From Idiomarina aminovorans (GTDB lineage Bacteria; Pseudomonadota; Gammaproteobacteria; Enterobacterales; Alteromonadaceae): DNA of 64,000 nt. How positions within the stretch are numbered: position 1 is the stretch's first letter; each line of letters starts with the position of its first letter. The position numbers were made by a program, and so were the translations under genes. Location: positions 434,001-498,000 of the forward strand of contig NZ_JAKNDA010000002.1 in the NCBI RefSeq assembly GCF_023155095.1, given 5' to 3'. Below, piece by piece: positions 8,881 through 19,433 of this stretch. The notes below the pieces were generated by a model that saw only the letters and a list, made by a program, of their open reading frames with translations, was not told the origin of the DNA and made no database searches.

Positions 8881-9180
8881 ATGAGAATTGTATCAAGGGC
8901 GACTCTTCGGGAGTTTTGGGAAAAGCCTAACTACAGGGATGCAGAGCAACCTCTTAAAGCTTGGTTTGATGAAGCAAGATATGCCTCATGGAAAACACCT
9001 CAGGAGATAAAAGAGCAATATCGGCATGCGAGTTTTATAGCTAATAATAGGGTTGTGTTTAATATTCACGGGAATAAGTATCGACTTATTGTCGCGGTGA
9101 AATATGAATTTTCGATGGTCTATATTCGCTTCGTTGGTACGCATGAACAATACGATACAATTAATGCAGAGACAATTTAG
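8881..9180 (+). CDS. higB: HigB-type mRNA interferase toxin
   Basis: A 99-residue toxin. The ATG at 8881 (MRIVSRATLREFWEK) is chosen over the in-frame ATG at 8863 because it matches the family N-terminus and lies a normal distance from the promoter. Conserved stretches include AEQPLKAWFDEA, NNRVVFNIHGNKYRL and YIRFVGTHEQYD, all typical of the HigB family of ribosome-dependent RNases. HigA lies 10 nt downstream, giving the usual toxin-first operon. Confidence 0.93.
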   Translation: MRIVSRATLREFWEKPNYRDAEQPLKAWFDEARYASWKTPQEIKEQYRHASFIANNRVVFNIHGNKYRLIVAVKYEFSMVYIRFVGTHEQYDTINAETI

Positions 9181-9190
9181 AGGTAAGGGT

Positions 9191-9568
9191 ATGAATATAA
9201 AACCCATAAAAACAGCTGAAGATCATCAAAATGCGCTGGTTCGTATTAATGAGCTTTGGGATGCTGAGCCAGACACAGAAGCGGCTGATGAACTGGATAT
9301 TCTGGTGACTTTGGTCGAAGCCTATGAAGAAGCTCAATATAAAATTGATGCTCCCGATCCTGTCGAGGCGATTAAATTCAGAATGGAGCAGGAGGGTCTA
9401 AATGACTCTGATTTGGTTCCATTCTTAGGCCAGAGGAGTCGGGTTAGTGAGGTATTGAATCGAAAACGACATTTAACGCTTCCTATGATTCGTCGGCTTC
9501 ATAGCGGGTTACATATACCGCTGGAATGTTTGGTTTCTAATTATGAGTTAGATAGCGCTAAAGGTTAG
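9191..9568 (+). CDS. higA: HigA-type antitoxin, XRE family
   Basis: A 125-residue protein. The open frame runs from 9104, but ATG 9191 is preceded by an AGGTAAGGG ribosome binding site and starts just after higB, so it is preferred. The N-terminal half (residues 1-65, rich in acidic residues, IKTAEDHQNALVRI) matches HigA proteins of the ImmA/MqsA-like type. The C-terminal half carries a helix-turn-helix (SDLVPFLGQRSRVSEVLNRK). It should neutralise HigB and bind the two palindromes at 8803-8856. Confidence 0.9.
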   Translation: MNIKPIKTAEDHQNALVRINELWDAEPDTEAADELDILVTLVEAYEEAQYKIDAPDPVEAIKFRMEQEGLNDSDLVPFLGQRSRVSEVLNRKRHLTLPMIRRLHSGLHIPLECLVSNYELDSAKG

Positions 9569-9804
9569 CTATTGCAAGTTTGAGCCATTGCGTCGGGTAG
9601 GATTTTAAATAGCGAGTGCGTTAAAAGGTTATCAGGGGGACTTTGGAGGTGTGCAGCGCCATGGATCGCGCTTCGTCGAGCGTTCAAGGATGAACTTGCA
9701 GCGTCTCTGACATAAGGCCTTCAATGCTCAGGCGAAACATGTGAACCGGCCGCCGTGTTTTGTTATGCTATTCGTATTACTTTTGCTTTCAGGAGTTTGT
9801 ACTT

Positions 9805-11493
9805 ATGCCGCAAACGCAGCGCCCGCTTTATATTCCGTATTCTGGTCCCAATTTGCTGGAAACCCCGCTACTGAATAAAGGCAGTGCCTTTAGTCGGGAA
9901 GAGCGTGCTGCGTTTAACCTGACCGGTTTGCTGCCGCCCCGTTACGAGAGCATTGAAGAGCAGGCCGAGCGGGCCTACATGCAGTACCGCAGCTTCGAGA
10001 CGCCGCTGAACAAGCATATTTATCTGCGAGCCATTCAGGATAATAATGAAACCCTGTTCTACCGTTTGCTAACGGATCATCTGGAAGAGATGATGCCGAT
10101 TATTTATACCCCGACGGTGGGTGATGCCTGCGAGAAGTTCTCGGATATTTACCGAAGCTCGCGCGGCTTATTTATCTCTTATTCCGAGCGTGACCAGATA
10201 GACGATATTCTGCGCAACGCCACGAAGCAAAAAGTGAAAGTGATTGTGGTGACCGACGGTGAACGCATTCTGGGTTTAGGTGATCAGGGCATTGGCGGCA
10301 TGGGCATTCCCATTGGTAAGTTGTCGTTGTATACGGCCTGTGGTGGCATCAGCCCGGCGTACACTCTGCCGGTAATGCTGGACGTAGGCACCAACAACGA
10401 AAAGCTGTTGAACGACCCGATGTACATGGGCGCACGGCATAAGCGTATTAATCAGGACGAATACGACGAATTTCTGGATAAGTTCATTAAGGCGGTGACA
10501 CGTCGCTGGCCGGGTCTGATGCTGCAGTTTGAGGACTTTGCTCAGCCCAATGCTATGCCGCTGCTACGCCGTTATCGTGATGAAGTCTGTTGTTTCAACG
10601 ACGACATTCAGGGTACAGCGTCGGTGACGGTAGGCACATTGTTAGCCGCTTGTCGGCAAAAAGGTAAAAAGCTTAGCGAGCAGAAGGTGGTGTTTGTTGG
10701 TGCGGGGTCGGCCGGTTGTGGTATTGCCGAGCAGGTATTGATTCAGATGACCGCAGAGGGCCTGACCAAAGCACAGGCGAAGAAGCAGATTTTTATGGTC
10801 GATCGCTTTGGTCTGGTGGTGGACGCCATGGAAGGTTTGCGTGACTTTCAGATGGCGCTGGCGCAAAATGCGAAAGACTTGGCCGACTGGGAATACAGTG
10901 GTGATTATCCATCGCTTCTGGACGTGATGCATTGTGCTGAGCCGGATATTTTAATTGGCGTGTCGGGTAAAGCGGGGTTATTTACCGAGCAGGTGGTTTC
11001 GACCATGGCAAAAAATGTCGAAAAACCAATTATTTTCCCGCTAAGTAATCCGTCCAAGCATGTGGAAGCGCATCCGGCTGACGTTTTTAAATGGACTGAG
11101 GGTAAGGCGATTGTGGCAACCGGGAGTCCGTTTGGCGAGGTTGAATATAACGGTAAGATTTATCCTGTAGCGCAGTGCAATAACAGTTATATTTTCCCGG
11201 GAATTGGCTTGGGTGTGTTAGCGGTTAAATCGGAACGGGTTAGTGATGAAATGCTGCGTGTGGCCAGTAAGACCCTGGCCGGTGCCTCACCCAGCGCGAA
11301 TGGTAAAGGTGAGGCGTTATTGCCGGCCTTTAATGACTTAACTCAGTTAAGTAAAGACATTGCTTTTGCGGTAGGCAAAGTGGCTCAGCAGGAAGGCCTG
11401 GCATTGGAAATTGATGACGATACGCTGCGCGAGCGCATCGACAATAATTTCTGGAAACCGGAATACCGTTTCTATAAGCGCGTCAGTATTTAA
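9805..11493 (+). CDS. maeA: NAD-dependent malic enzyme
   Basis: A 562-residue cytoplasmic enzyme that oxidatively decarboxylates malate to pyruvate. The frame is open from 9760, but ATG 9805 ([15 protein letters not shown]) has an AGGAG site 9 nt upstream and gives the same size as E. coli MaeA (565). Conserved motifs are YTPTVGDAC, the NAD-binding [32 protein letters not shown] (metal-binding Asp) and [15 protein letters not shown] (Rossmann). The stop overlaps that of the convergent trans-sulfuration gene by 4 nt. Confidence 0.95.
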   Translation: MPQTQRPLYIPYSGPNLLETPLLNKGSAFSREERAAFNLTGLLPPRYESIEEQAERAYMQYRSFETPLNKHIYLRAIQDNNETLFYRLLTDHLEEMMPIIYTPTVGDACEKFSDIYRSSRGLFISYSERDQIDDILRNATKQKVKVIVVTDGERILGLGDQGIGGMGIPIGKLSLYTACGGISPAYTLPVMLDVGTNNEKLLNDPMYMGARHKRINQDEYDEFLDKFIKAVTRRWPGLMLQFEDFAQPNAMPLLRRYRDEVCCFNDDIQGTASVTVGTLLAACRQKGKKLSEQKVVFVGAGSAGCGIAEQVLIQMTAEGLTKAQAKKQIFMVDRFGLVVDAMEGLRDFQMALAQNAKDLADWEYSGDYPSLLDVMHCAEPDILIGVSGKAGLFTEQVVSTMAKNVEKPIIFPLSNPSKHVEAHPADVFKWTEGKAIVATGSPFGEVEYNGKIYPVAQCNNSYIFPGIGLGVLAVKSERVSDEMLRVASKTLAGASPSANGKGEALLPAFNDLTQLSKDIAFAVGKVAQQEGLALEIDDDTLRERIDNNFWKPEYRFYKRVSI

Positions 11494-12641
11494 GCGTGCG
11501 CACTGTCGATGGCCTGTTGTAAGTCAGTCAGCAGGTCATTGGCATTCTCAATACCAACCGACAAACGCAGTAAATCCATCGGTACCGGGGTATCGGGGCC
11601 TTCTATGCTGGCGCGGTGTTCAATCAAGCTTTCGACCCCGCCTAATGAAGTGGCTCTATGCCACAATTGAGTTTTCGCGGCAACGGCAATAGCGGATTTT
11701 CCACCACCGTTTAAGCGAATTGACAGCATGCCGCCAAAGCCACCCTGCATTTGTTTCATTGCCACGTCATGGCCGGCAAAGCTTTTCAGGCCGGGGTACA
11801 ATACTTTAGTAACCTGCGGGTGTCGCTCTAGCTGATCCGCCAGGTACTGCGCACTTTGACAGCTTTCCCGCACGCGTAAAAATAAGGTTCGCATACCGCG
11901 TAATAATTGTGCGGCGTCCTGAGGTCCCGGGACAGCGCCGGATTGCGCCCGAATAGCCACCAGTCGTTGCCAGAATGCATTATCTTCCCGGGCGGCCAGA
12001 GCCCCGGAAATTACGTCAGAGTGGCCGTTGAGATATTTGGTGGCTGAATGCATAACAATATCAGCACCTAAGTCCAATGGTTTGGTCAGTAACGGGGTGG
12101 CTACCGTTGAGTCAACAGCAAGCAGAGCGCCGCAGTCGCGAGCCATATCCGCTACTGCTGTAATATCGGTAATTGTCCAAAGCGGGTTACCCGGGGTTTC
12201 CAGCCAAATCAGCGTGGGCGATTTTTCGTCAATAGCATCGCGTAATTCGTCCAAATTAGCGGTGTCGACAAAACGAACGTCCAGTCCGCTATCAACGCCA
12301 AACGTCTGCAGCCATTTGCGCAAAGCCCAGTACATGACTTTGGGCGCTATGACCGAATCACCGGGTTTCAGTGCTTGAAAAACGGCAGTAGCCGCGGCCA
12401 TACCCGAGGCAAATAAGCGTGCGTCGCAGGCATTTTCCAGCTCTGCCAATAGTTTTTCTGCCGGTCGGTAAGTCGGGTTGTCAGCCCTGGAATACACCCG
12501 TCCTGTACGATATTGATTATCGTCATCACGCAGATATGTCGTTGAGGTGTATACTGGAGGGATAATTACTCCACTTTCGTTGGCAGAGTGGCTGCCGCCC
12601 TGAGCCAGGAGTGATTGCGGCGAAAAAGAAGGTTTTGTCAT
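11490..12641 (-). CDS. metC: Cystathionine beta-lyase / gamma-synthase family PLP enzyme
   Basis: A 383-residue PLP-dependent trans-sulfuration enzyme. The start at 12641 ([12 protein letters not shown]) is preferred to the open extension to 12704. VYTSTTY and [14 protein letters not shown] are typical of the Cys/Met metabolism family; the PLP lysine lies in [12 protein letters not shown], and the aspartate binding the pyridine is in [30 protein letters not shown] and [16 protein letters not shown] fit cystathionine beta-lyase-type proteins, but beta-lyase and gamma-synthase cannot be separated with certainty here, so metC is provisional. Divergent from azurin. Confidence 0.82.
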   Translation of the reverse strand: MTKPSFSPQSLLAQGGSHSANESGVIIPPVYTSTTYLRDDDNQYRTGRVYSRADNPTYRPAEKLLAELENACDARLFASGMAAATAVFQALKPGDSVIAPKVMYWALRKWLQTFGVDSGLDVRFVDTANLDELRDAIDEKSPTLIWLETPGNPLWTITDITAVADMARDCGALLAVDSTVATPLLTKPLDLGADIVMHSATKYLNGHSDVISGALAAREDNAFWQRLVAIRAQSGAVPGPQDAAQLLRGMRTLFLRVRESCQSAQYLADQLERHPQVTKVLYPGLKSFAGHDVAMKQMQGGFGGMLSIRLNGGGKSAIAVAAKTQLWHRATSLGGVESLIEHRASIEGPDTPVPMDLLRLSVGIENANDLLTDLQQAIDSAHA

Positions 12642-12725
12642 ATAAATTCTCGTTAAAGTAATCTCAATGCGAGATATCACGTATAAGAAAGGGATATATT
12701 TCATACTAACCGAAGAGGTATTGCA

Positions 12726-13175
12726 ATGCGTTACATAATTTCCACGCTACTGGGTTCCATGTTGTTTGTCGCAAACGCTGCACAAGCTAACGAATGTGAA
12801 CTGACCATCACTGGTAATGACATGATGAAGTTTGATAAAACAGAAATGTCGGTACCGGCAAGTTGTGATGACGTTACTGTCACCTTAATTCACTCAGGTA
12901 AACTGGGTAAAAAAGTGATGGGTCATAACTGGGTACTGAGTGAAGCTGGCAATATGCAGTCAGTTGTGCAGCAAGGCATGTCTGCTGGTATGGAAAGCCA
13001 GTACGTACCGGACTCTGATACTGTTATTGCGGCTACTGATGTCATTGGTGGCGGAGAAGAAACATCAATAACTTTCTCTACTGAAGGCATGAGTGCAAAC
13101 AACGATTATAAATTTTACTGCACCTTCCCGGGTCATTCAGCCATTATGCAGGGCAGCTTTGCAATTAAAGGTTAA
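12726..13175 (+). CDS. azu: Azurin, periplasmic blue-copper electron carrier
   Basis: A 149-residue precursor with a signal peptide (cleavage likely after ANAAQA). The mature protein has the azurin layout: a disulfide pair Cys24/Cys47, and copper ligands His67 in GHNW, then Cys132, His137 and Met141 in YCTFPGHSAIMQG. It transfers electrons in the periplasm, for example to oxidases or peroxidases. A strong intrinsic terminator follows at 13214-13244, so it is probably monocistronic. It has its own promoter region shared with the divergent PLP enzyme gene. Confidence 0.96.
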   Translation: MRYIISTLLGSMLFVANAAQANECELTITGNDMMKFDKTEMSVPASCDDVTVTLIHSGKLGKKVMGHNWVLSEAGNMQSVVQQGMSAGMESQYVPDSDTVIAATDVIGGGEETSITFSTEGMSANNDYKFYCTFPGHSAIMQGSFAIKG

Positions 13176-13213
13176 TTGTAGCAAAATTGTCTTTTGGCTT
13201 ATTGATTAATCAT

Positions 13214-13244
13214 AACTGCAGCCCTCAGTGGCTGCAGTTTTTTT
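13214..13244 (+). terminator. Intrinsic terminator after azurin
   Basis: AACTGCAGCC (13214-13223) pairs perfectly with GGCTGCAGTT (13230-13239) around a 6-nt loop, and the stem runs into a T-run ending at 13244. It lies 38 nt after the azurin stop. Confidence 0.92.
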
Positions 13245-13263
13245 GGAGCATTCTTTGAGCGTT

Positions 13264-14307
13264 ATGAAGTTTTTACTCATTGTTTTCGTTTTCGCACTGT
13301 CACTGAGTGGCACTGTTAGTCAGGCCCAGCAATTTGGTCCTCGTGAAGCCCTGGTCAATGTAGAGCCGGTGAGCTTTGAGCGTGAACGTAACCGGGTAGA
13401 AGCTGTCGGTACGGCTGAAGCTGTCCGCTCCATTACTATTTACCCCGCGGTCGGCGACCGGGTAGTGGCTGTTAATTTTCAACCGGGCGATGAAGTTGAA
13501 AAAGATGAGTTGCTGGTTGAACTGGATGCCCGACGTCAGCAAGTTGCCGTTGAGCAAGCACAAATTAATTTGCGTGATACAGAGCGCACGGTCGATCGCC
13601 TACAAGCCAGTCGTGAACTGGGTGCTGTGCCTCAGTCTGAATTAGACAATGCTATTTTACTGCGAGACTTGGCGCGAGTTGAGCTGGATAACGCCAAAAT
13701 AGAATTAGAGGATCGTTTTATTCGGGCGCCTTTTGCCGGAATTATCGGCATTACCGATGTCGAAGTCGGTGATCGTATTGAGCAACAAACCACAATTGCC
13801 ACATTAGATGACCGTTCGACTTTATTAATTGATTTTCGCATTCCTGAAGCTGCGGTTTCATTACTTCAAGAGGGTGTTGAACTTAAAGTTCAGCCCTGGC
13901 GTTATTCTGGTACGCCAGTAATGGCCGATATTGTTGAATTGGATTCGCGCATTAACCCGGAAACCAGAATGTACCGGGCTCGTGCAAAAATTAGTAACGA
14001 GAACGATAACTTTTTACCCGGAACCAGTTTCAGAACTTCTATTGCGTTAGATGGTGAAGAGTTTGCTTCGATTCCGGAAGCGGCCTTGTCGTGGGGCGTG
14101 AACAGTCCCTTTATCTGGGTGGTTGAGGGAAAAAATGCGAAGCGTATTGAAGTTCAGATAGAACAACGATTGCCAGGACGAGTGCTGGTTTCAGGAAATA
14201 TTCAGCGCGACGACTTACTGATTGTGGAAGGTGTGCAAAGCTTGCGCGATGGTCAACCGGTTACCTTCGACCGGACATCGCTTGATAGCGGGAAGTTGGG
14301 TGAGTAA
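13264..14307 (+). CDS. RND efflux periplasmic adaptor (membrane fusion protein)
   Basis: A 347-residue AcrA/MexA-type adaptor with an N-terminal signal peptide (MKFLLIVFVFALSLSGTVSQ, then AQA). ATG 13264 is preferred because the open frame's first ATG (13228) lies inside the azurin terminator. The order is lipoyl half-motif, a short coiled-coil hairpin (about residues 90-150, VEQAQINLRDTERTVDRLQ), second lipoyl half (IRAPFAGIIGITDVEVGDRI), beta-barrel and membrane-proximal domains. It bridges the inner-membrane pump to an outer-membrane channel. Stop and start codons of the next gene overlap by 1 nt. No TolC-type gene is adjacent. The substrate is unknown. Confidence 0.9.
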   Translation: MKFLLIVFVFALSLSGTVSQAQQFGPREALVNVEPVSFERERNRVEAVGTAEAVRSITIYPAVGDRVVAVNFQPGDEVEKDELLVELDARRQQVAVEQAQINLRDTERTVDRLQASRELGAVPQSELDNAILLRDLARVELDNAKIELEDRFIRAPFAGIIGITDVEVGDRIEQQTTIATLDDRSTLLIDFRIPEAAVSLLQEGVELKVQPWRYSGTPVMADIVELDSRINPETRMYRARAKISNENDNFLPGTSFRTSIALDGEEFASIPEAALSWGVNSPFIWVVEGKNAKRIEVQIEQRLPGRVLVSGNIQRDDLLIVEGVQSLRDGQPVTFDRTSLDSGKLGE

Positions 14308-17300
14308 TGTCAGATAATCCGATGAATTCTCACACCGAAGCAAACGACTTACCGTCAATTTCTATTCGCAGACCCGTTCTCATTGTCGTTCTTAACGTTC
14401 TCATTGCCATAGCGGGTATTGCTGCGTTGATGGGGGTTGAGGTTCGCGAGCTGCCTGATGTTGACAGACCGGTTGTTGGTATTAGTGCAACCTTGCCTGG
14501 TGGTGCGCCGGAAACCGTTGATGCTGAGGTTACCAGCATTCTCGAGGGCGCCGCAGCGCGAGTATCGGGCGTTAAGTCTATTGAGTCCCAGAGTGAAGAA
14601 AATAGTGCGCGTCTTTCTGTCGAATTTAGTCCGGGAGTGGACCTTGACGTGGTAGCGGCTGAAGTCAGGGAAGCGGTGAATCAAATACGGCGCGAGTTAC
14701 CGGACGATGTTGAACAAATTAATGTGCGCAAAGCCGATAACGATGCGCGTTCGGTGCTGGATATTGCTGTTAGCAGCGATACCTTGAGCATGGCTGAATT
14801 AACACGTCGGCTGGAGACAGATTTGTCGCCCGAGTTTATGGCGATTAATGGTGTTGCCGACGTTCGTCTGAACGGCAACCGTGAACGGGTAATGCGGGTT
14901 GATCTTGATCCGTTGAAATTGGTCAGTTTTGGTATTGCGGTTACCGATGTTGCAAATGCTCTGCAACAGGCACCCTTTGATGTTCCTGCCGGTAGTTTAA
15001 AGTCGACCGACCAACGGTTAATTATTCGTGCCGATGCAACCGCGGTGAATGAAGAGCAGATTGAGAACATCATTATTCAGGATGATATTCGCGTTGGTGA
15101 TGTGGCGCAGGCGTATTTTGCACCTTCGGATGCCAGCAGCTTTGTGCGCTTAGACGGCAAGCCCGTTATTGGTTTAGGGGTTATCCGGCAGGCAGGGTCA
15201 AATACCATTGAAATTTCTGATCGGGCACTGGCGGTGCTGGATCGTTTACGTGACCGGTTTCCGGATATGGAAATGAGCATTACCAACGATGATGCTCAAT
15301 TTATCCGGAAATCGGTTACTGAAGTGGTGACCACTTTGGCTATCACTGTGGCTTTAGTTGTTGCCACCCTGTGGGTGTTTATGGGCTCGTTCAGGGCGAC
15401 CATTATTCCGGCGTTCTCTATTCCGGTGGCTTTGTTTGGTGCGATAGCCGCTATTTGGTTAATGGGCTTTTCAATCAATATTTTAACCTTGCTGGCTTTG
15501 GTTCTGGCAACGGGTCTTATTGTTGATGATGCCATTGTTGTTACCGAAAATATTCAACGCCGACGAGGCATGGGCCTGGGCAGCCGGGCTGCGGCGGTAC
15601 TTGCCACCAGAGAAGTTTTCTTTGCCGTGGTAGCAACCACTGCGGTATTGGTTGCTGTCTTTGTGCCTATTGCGTTTTTACCTTCAACCGCGGGCCGACT
15701 TTTCCGTGAATTTGGTGGTGTACTTGCGGCAGCTGTGGTTATTTCGTCCTTTGTTGCGTTGTCATTGGTTCCGGCGTTTACGGCGCGGCTCCCAAAGTTA
15801 GCCGGAAAAAATAACCGGTTTGCGAAAGTAGGGCATGTTTTTAAAAATTTTTACCGTTATACCCTGCATAAAGCATTAAATGCCAGCTGGGTGGTGGTGG
15901 TGTTTTCACTTCTGGCTGCGGGCGGCGGTGCTGCTATTTTTCAACAAATTGACAGTGAACTGGTACCCGATGAAGACAGAGGCTCGATTCGGGTTTTTGC
16001 CCGAGGGCCTGATGGTGTTGGCGTTAAGTTTATGGATCGGCAAGCCCGGGAATTAGAAGAAACTCTCATTGAGCAAAAAGAAGCCGGAACCATTGAATCC
16101 ATCTATACGGTGGTTGGCCAGTGGGATCCAAACATTGTTTTTATCAGTGCTAACATGAAGCCATGGGAAGAACGGGATATTAGCCAGCAACAAGTCATCG
16201 CTGAATTAAGAAAACCATTAAGTCAGGTTCCCGGTGCCCCCGGACGTGCATTTGGCGACAATAGCCTGGATTTGCGTGGTCAGGGTGGCGGCATTGAAAT
16301 GGCCATTACCGGTGAAAGTTATGATGAGATCTTCAAAGTCGCTCAGGATTTCACTGCTGAAGTGAAACAGAAAATTCCGGATCTAGGAAATTTGAATATT
16401 TCTTATCAGCCAACACAGCCCCAGTTACGGGTTAAAATTGATCGTCGGCGGGCCGCTGAGTTGGGAGTTTCACTCAGTGACATATCGTCAACACTCAGAG
16501 CGGCCATTGATGGTGATGATATTGCCGATTTAAATGTGGGTGATCAACAAATTCCGTTGATTCTGCGCACTCGTAATAACTTGATACAGTCGCCGCAGGA
16601 TATGCAAAACCTGTATGTCTCTTCCAGCAATGGCGGGTTAGTCCCCATTTCCAGTGTGTCAGAAATTATTGAAGAGGGCGTGTCAGCAGAGTTGGAACGG
16701 CAAGCACAACGGCGCGCCATAGAAATCGATGCTGAGTTGCCTGAAAATCTGCCAATGTCGGAAGCGGTTGAGCAATTGCGGCAGGTCGCAGAAAATACGT
16801 TACCGGGCAGTATGGGGTTGGTCTTTTTGGGTGAAGCCGCAGCCTTTGAGGATACATCTCAGGAAGTTGCAATGACCTATATTCTGGCATTCCTGATTGT
16901 GTTGCTGGTATTGGCGGCTCAGTTTGAGTCTTTAAACAGTGCCGTGGTGGTTATGCTGACGGTACCTTTTGGTATTGCTGCAGCTATTTATGCGTTGTTC
17001 CTGACAGGCACCTCAATGAATATTTATTCGCAAATAGGATTGGTGATGCTGATAGGCTTGCTGGCCAAAAATTCAGTGTTACTGGTTGAGTTTGCGGACC
17101 AGTTACGAGACCGGGGAGCCGGGGTTCGCGAAGCCATTGAAGAAGCAGCCCTGATACGTTTACGGCCGATAATGATGACGTTGGTTTCAACCATTCTTGG
17201 TGGGCTGCCATTAATCTTGTCCACCGGTGCAGGTGCTGAAGCGCGTAACGCCATCGGTTGGGTTGTGTTTGGTGGTTTGGGTCTGGCAACGCTGTTTACT

Positions 17301-17414
17301 CTGTATTTAACACCGGTACTTTATTTGTGGCTGGCACGCTTTACTAAACCGCGTGCCGACGAGGCGGCTCAACTGGAAAGCGAGATGGAAGCGGCAAGAG
17401 AAGGTGGTCACTAA
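14307..17414 (+). CDS. RND-family efflux permease (AcrB/MdtBC-like)
   Basis: A 1,035-residue proton-driven inner-membrane transporter with the usual length and duplicated layout: TM1 near residues 27-47, a large periplasmic loop, TM2-6, and a second half with its own loop and TMs. The proton-relay Asp pair is in GLIVDDAIVVTENI (TM4), and PVLYLWLARF closes the last helix. It probably exports drugs, detergents or metabolites together with the adaptor encoded 1 nt upstream. The pattern resembles multidrug HAE1 pumps rather than the CusA metal pumps, which need a Met triad not seen here. Confidence 0.92.
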   Translation: MSDNPMNSHTEANDLPSISIRRPVLIVVLNVLIAIAGIAALMGVEVRELPDVDRPVVGISATLPGGAPETVDAEVTSILEGAAARVSGVKSIESQSEENSARLSVEFSPGVDLDVVAAEVREAVNQIRRELPDDVEQINVRKADNDARSVLDIAVSSDTLSMAELTRRLETDLSPEFMAINGVADVRLNGNRERVMRVDLDPLKLVSFGIAVTDVANALQQAPFDVPAGSLKSTDQRLIIRADATAVNEEQIENIIIQDDIRVGDVAQAYFAPSDASSFVRLDGKPVIGLGVIRQAGSNTIEISDRALAVLDRLRDRFPDMEMSITNDDAQFIRKSVTEVVTTLAITVALVVATLWVFMGSFRATIIPAFSIPVALFGAIAAIWLMGFSINILTLLALVLATGLIVDDAIVVTENIQRRRGMGLGSRAAAVLATREVFFAVVATTAVLVAVFVPIAFLPSTAGRLFREFGGVLAAAVVISSFVALSLVPAFTARLPKLAGKNNRFAKVGHVFKNFYRYTLHKALNASWVVVVFSLLAAGGGAAIFQQIDSELVPDEDRGSIRVFARGPDGVGVKFMDRQARELEETLIEQKEAGTIESIYTVVGQWDPNIVFISANMKPWEERDISQQQVIAELRKPLSQVPGAPGRAFGDNSLDLRGQGGGIEMAITGESYDEIFKVAQDFTAEVKQKIPDLGNLNISYQPTQPQLRVKIDRRRAAELGVSLSDISSTLRAAIDGDDIADLNVGDQQIPLILRTRNNLIQSPQDMQNLYVSSSNGGLVPISSVSEIIEEGVSAELERQAQRRAIEIDAELPENLPMSEAVEQLRQVAENTLPGSMGLVFLGEAAAFEDTSQEVAMTYILAFLIVLLVLAAQFESLNSAVVVMLTVPFGIAAAIYALFLTGTSMNIYSQIGLVMLIGLLAKNSVLLVEFADQLRDRGAGVREAIEEAALIRLRPIMMTLVSTILGGLPLILSTGAGAEARNAIGWVVFGGLGLATLFTLYLTPVLYLWLARFTKPRADEAAQLESEMEAAREGGH

Positions 17415-17541
17415 AGATTGTCCGGGGGAATTATCCCGTGCCGGATTTTACCAGAAAACTAACCGGTACGTTAATTTGCGGTTGCCGGTGAGCCAGTTGC
17501 CATACCTATCTCTTCGGCATGGGTGCCGGCAGCCGTCGCAT

Positions 17542-18000
17542 TTAAGCATCCGTAACGTTTAATTTGGCACGGATATAATCAGCGTGGCTGATATAAAGTA
17601 AGTCAGCGAGTTTTCGCAACATGCTCTCCTCATGCGGATCGAGCTTATTATCAGCGTAGGCAACGACCCACAAAGTTTCCAGTAATTCAACGCGCTGTTC
17701 ATACCTCAATGCTTTTAGCTGTGCGGTAAAATCGTGTAATGAGGTGGCTTCCCTTACCGCCCCAACGGCTTCTTTAATGGCATTTTCTGCTTGATTATCG
17801 GTAATATCATATTCGTTCTCCAGCTCATGCAATAAATGGTCGTGCTCTTCGTCTGAAAGCTTACCGTCAGCCAGACTGATCTCAGTCATTAACACCAGAG
17901 AAAGAAAAGCGTTGTTGGTGAGTCCCTCTACCTGATGCAATGTGGCTTGTTCAGCGGTTGTCGGGTTTTGTTGAAAGAAGTTCTGCAAAGCTTTTAGCAT
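17542..18000 (-). CDS. TerB-like (tellurite resistance B family) protein
   Basis: A 152-residue soluble, mostly helical, acidic protein. The pattern MTEISLADGKLSDEEHDHLL, then WVVAYADNKLDPHEESMLRK gives two repeats of an Asp/Glu-rich metal-binding type motif seen in TerB-like proteins. The function of stand-alone TerB-like proteins is unclear. It starts 8 nt after the stop of the histidine kinase gene, so the two are probably co-transcribed and the protein may act with the kinase. Confidence 0.78.
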   Translation of the reverse strand: MLKALQNFFQQNPTTAEQATLHQVEGLTNNAFLSLVLMTEISLADGKLSDEEHDHLLHELENEYDITDNQAENAIKEAVGAVREATSLHDFTAQLKALRYEQRVELLETLWVVAYADNKLDPHEESMLRKLADLLYISHADYIRAKLNVTDA

Positions 18001-18008
18001 ACAACATC

Positions 18009-19433
18009 CTATTTGGGTAAATCGGGTAAGAAAAATGAAAATTCAGTGCCTTCGCCCGGCGTTGATTGGACAGAAATTTCGCCGTTGAGTTTCCTTGTCA
18101 CCAGGTTATAAACAATGGATAAGCCAAGTCCGGAACCGCCGCTTTGTCTCGAGGTGGTAAAAAATGGCTCAAAGATATTTGTCAGTGTTTCAGCGTTCAT
18201 GCCCTTACCATTGTCATTAAAATAAAAGTGCACGCCTTTGTCTTTCTGCTTGGTGGTAATGCGAATTTGATGATTGTCATCGGGTTCGGTAAAGGCGTGG
18301 TCATTGGTATTACTGACCAGGTTAGTCACAATTTGTGCCAGAGCACCCTGATACGTGCTTAACACAATACGGTCATCGCAGTTGATGTCTATGGTGACTT
18401 TTTTCTTTTTCACTATAGGGGTTAGGCTTAACATCAGTGCATGTAAGTAGTTATTCAGTTCGCAATTGACCAACTCAAAACTGGATTGATCAACGGCGGT
18501 TTTTTTAAAATTCTGGATCAGTGTTGCAGCACGTTCAAGGTTGCTGCTGAGCAACTGATAGGCCTCGAATGTATTGCTGATAAAGGTTTGCAAGTGTTTG
18601 CGCGAAATAGCACCGTCGCTAAAGCCCTGGTCTAGCTTTTTTAAACGGTGCTCGCAATGGGTAACCGCGGTAACCGAAATACCCAGCGGCGTATTGACCT
18701 CATGCGCGACACCGGCCACCAGTTTACCCAGAGTTGCCATTTTCTCGGTTTCAATTAAGCGTTCCTGGGCCTGCTTAAAGTTATCCATAGCTTTGGTCAG
18801 AGACTGTGTGCGCTCTTCTACCATGCTTTCCAGCTGTTCATTCTGGCGTATTAATAAAGACTCAAAACGCTCACGCTCGGAGGCACTCACGGCACGACCA
18901 TAGATATCGGCCAGCATACCGACAAAAGCGACTTCATCGGATGTCCAGCGGCGCTCAGGTTTGCGGCTCTCACAGCACATAACCCCAATCATGTCGCCTT
19001 TATGACGTAAGGGAACATCGAGCATTCCGTAAACGCCGTTTTCTTTTAAATAGCCATTATTAAGTTCCACTGTGGCGGGGTGGTTACGGGCATCATTGAC
19101 AATAATGATGCGTTCGGTTTCCAGTAAGCTGAAATAAGACGGTAATTCCGATTTGCGTAAAACGGGAATTTCACGGTCTTCTAATTTTGCATCAATGAGT
19201 TTAGCGGCAACCATACTCTGCTTGTCCGGCTGTAAAAGCCAAATGCTGACCCGGGTAATATCAAGCCCGTTTAGCGCTGATGTTAAAATCAATTCTGAGG
19301 CTTTTTCCAGGTCTCCGCCGTCGATATCCGGCGACTTTGATACATCGAGAAGAATGTTTTCTAAAGTGTCTTTCATATTCAATCCGTGTTCTGAATATTT
19401 TCTCACTGTAACCGACAGACTTTCAAAGTTCAT
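18009..19433 (-). CDS. GAF-domain sensor histidine kinase (soluble)
   Basis: A 474-residue protein without membrane segments. The order is: GAF domain (about residues 30-190, RVSIWLLQPDKQSMVAAKLI, MLDVPLRHKGDMIGVMCCES), coiled coil (195-235), HisKA with His244 in AGVAHEVNTPLG, then HATPase with NTNDHAF (N box), FNDNGKGM (G1) and GSGLGLSIVYNLV (G2). The ATG at 19376 (MKDTLENILLDV) is a plausible alternative start. No response regulator is adjacent. The nearest partner is the TerB-like protein 8 nt downstream. The HisKA subtype is the same as that of the Cache kinase at 46639. Confidence 0.88.
   Translation of the reverse strand: MNFESLSVTVRKYSEHGLNMKDTLENILLDVSKSPDIDGGDLEKASELILTSALNGLDITRVSIWLLQPDKQSMVAAKLIDAKLEDREIPVLRKSELPSYFSLLETERIIIVNDARNHPATVELNNGYLKENGVYGMLDVPLRHKGDMIGVMCCESRKPERRWTSDEVAFVGMLADIYGRAVSASERERFESLLIRQNEQLESMVEERTQSLTKAMDNFKQAQERLIETEKMATLGKLVAGVAHEVNTPLGISVTAVTHCEHRLKKLDQGFSDGAISRKHLQTFISNTFEAYQLLSSNLERAATLIQNFKKTAVDQSSFELVNCELNNYLHALMLSLTPIVKKKKVTIDINCDDRIVLSTYQGALAQIVTNLVSNTNDHAFTEPDDNHQIRITTKQKDKGVHFYFNDNGKGMNAETLTNIFEPFFTTSRQSGGSGLGLSIVYNLVTRKLNGEISVQSTPGEGTEFSFFLPDLPK

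Noticed and set aside
12661..12675. ATCTC-N5-GAGAT inverted repeat before azurin
   Set aside because: Arms are short and match no regulator consensus I can name with confidence.
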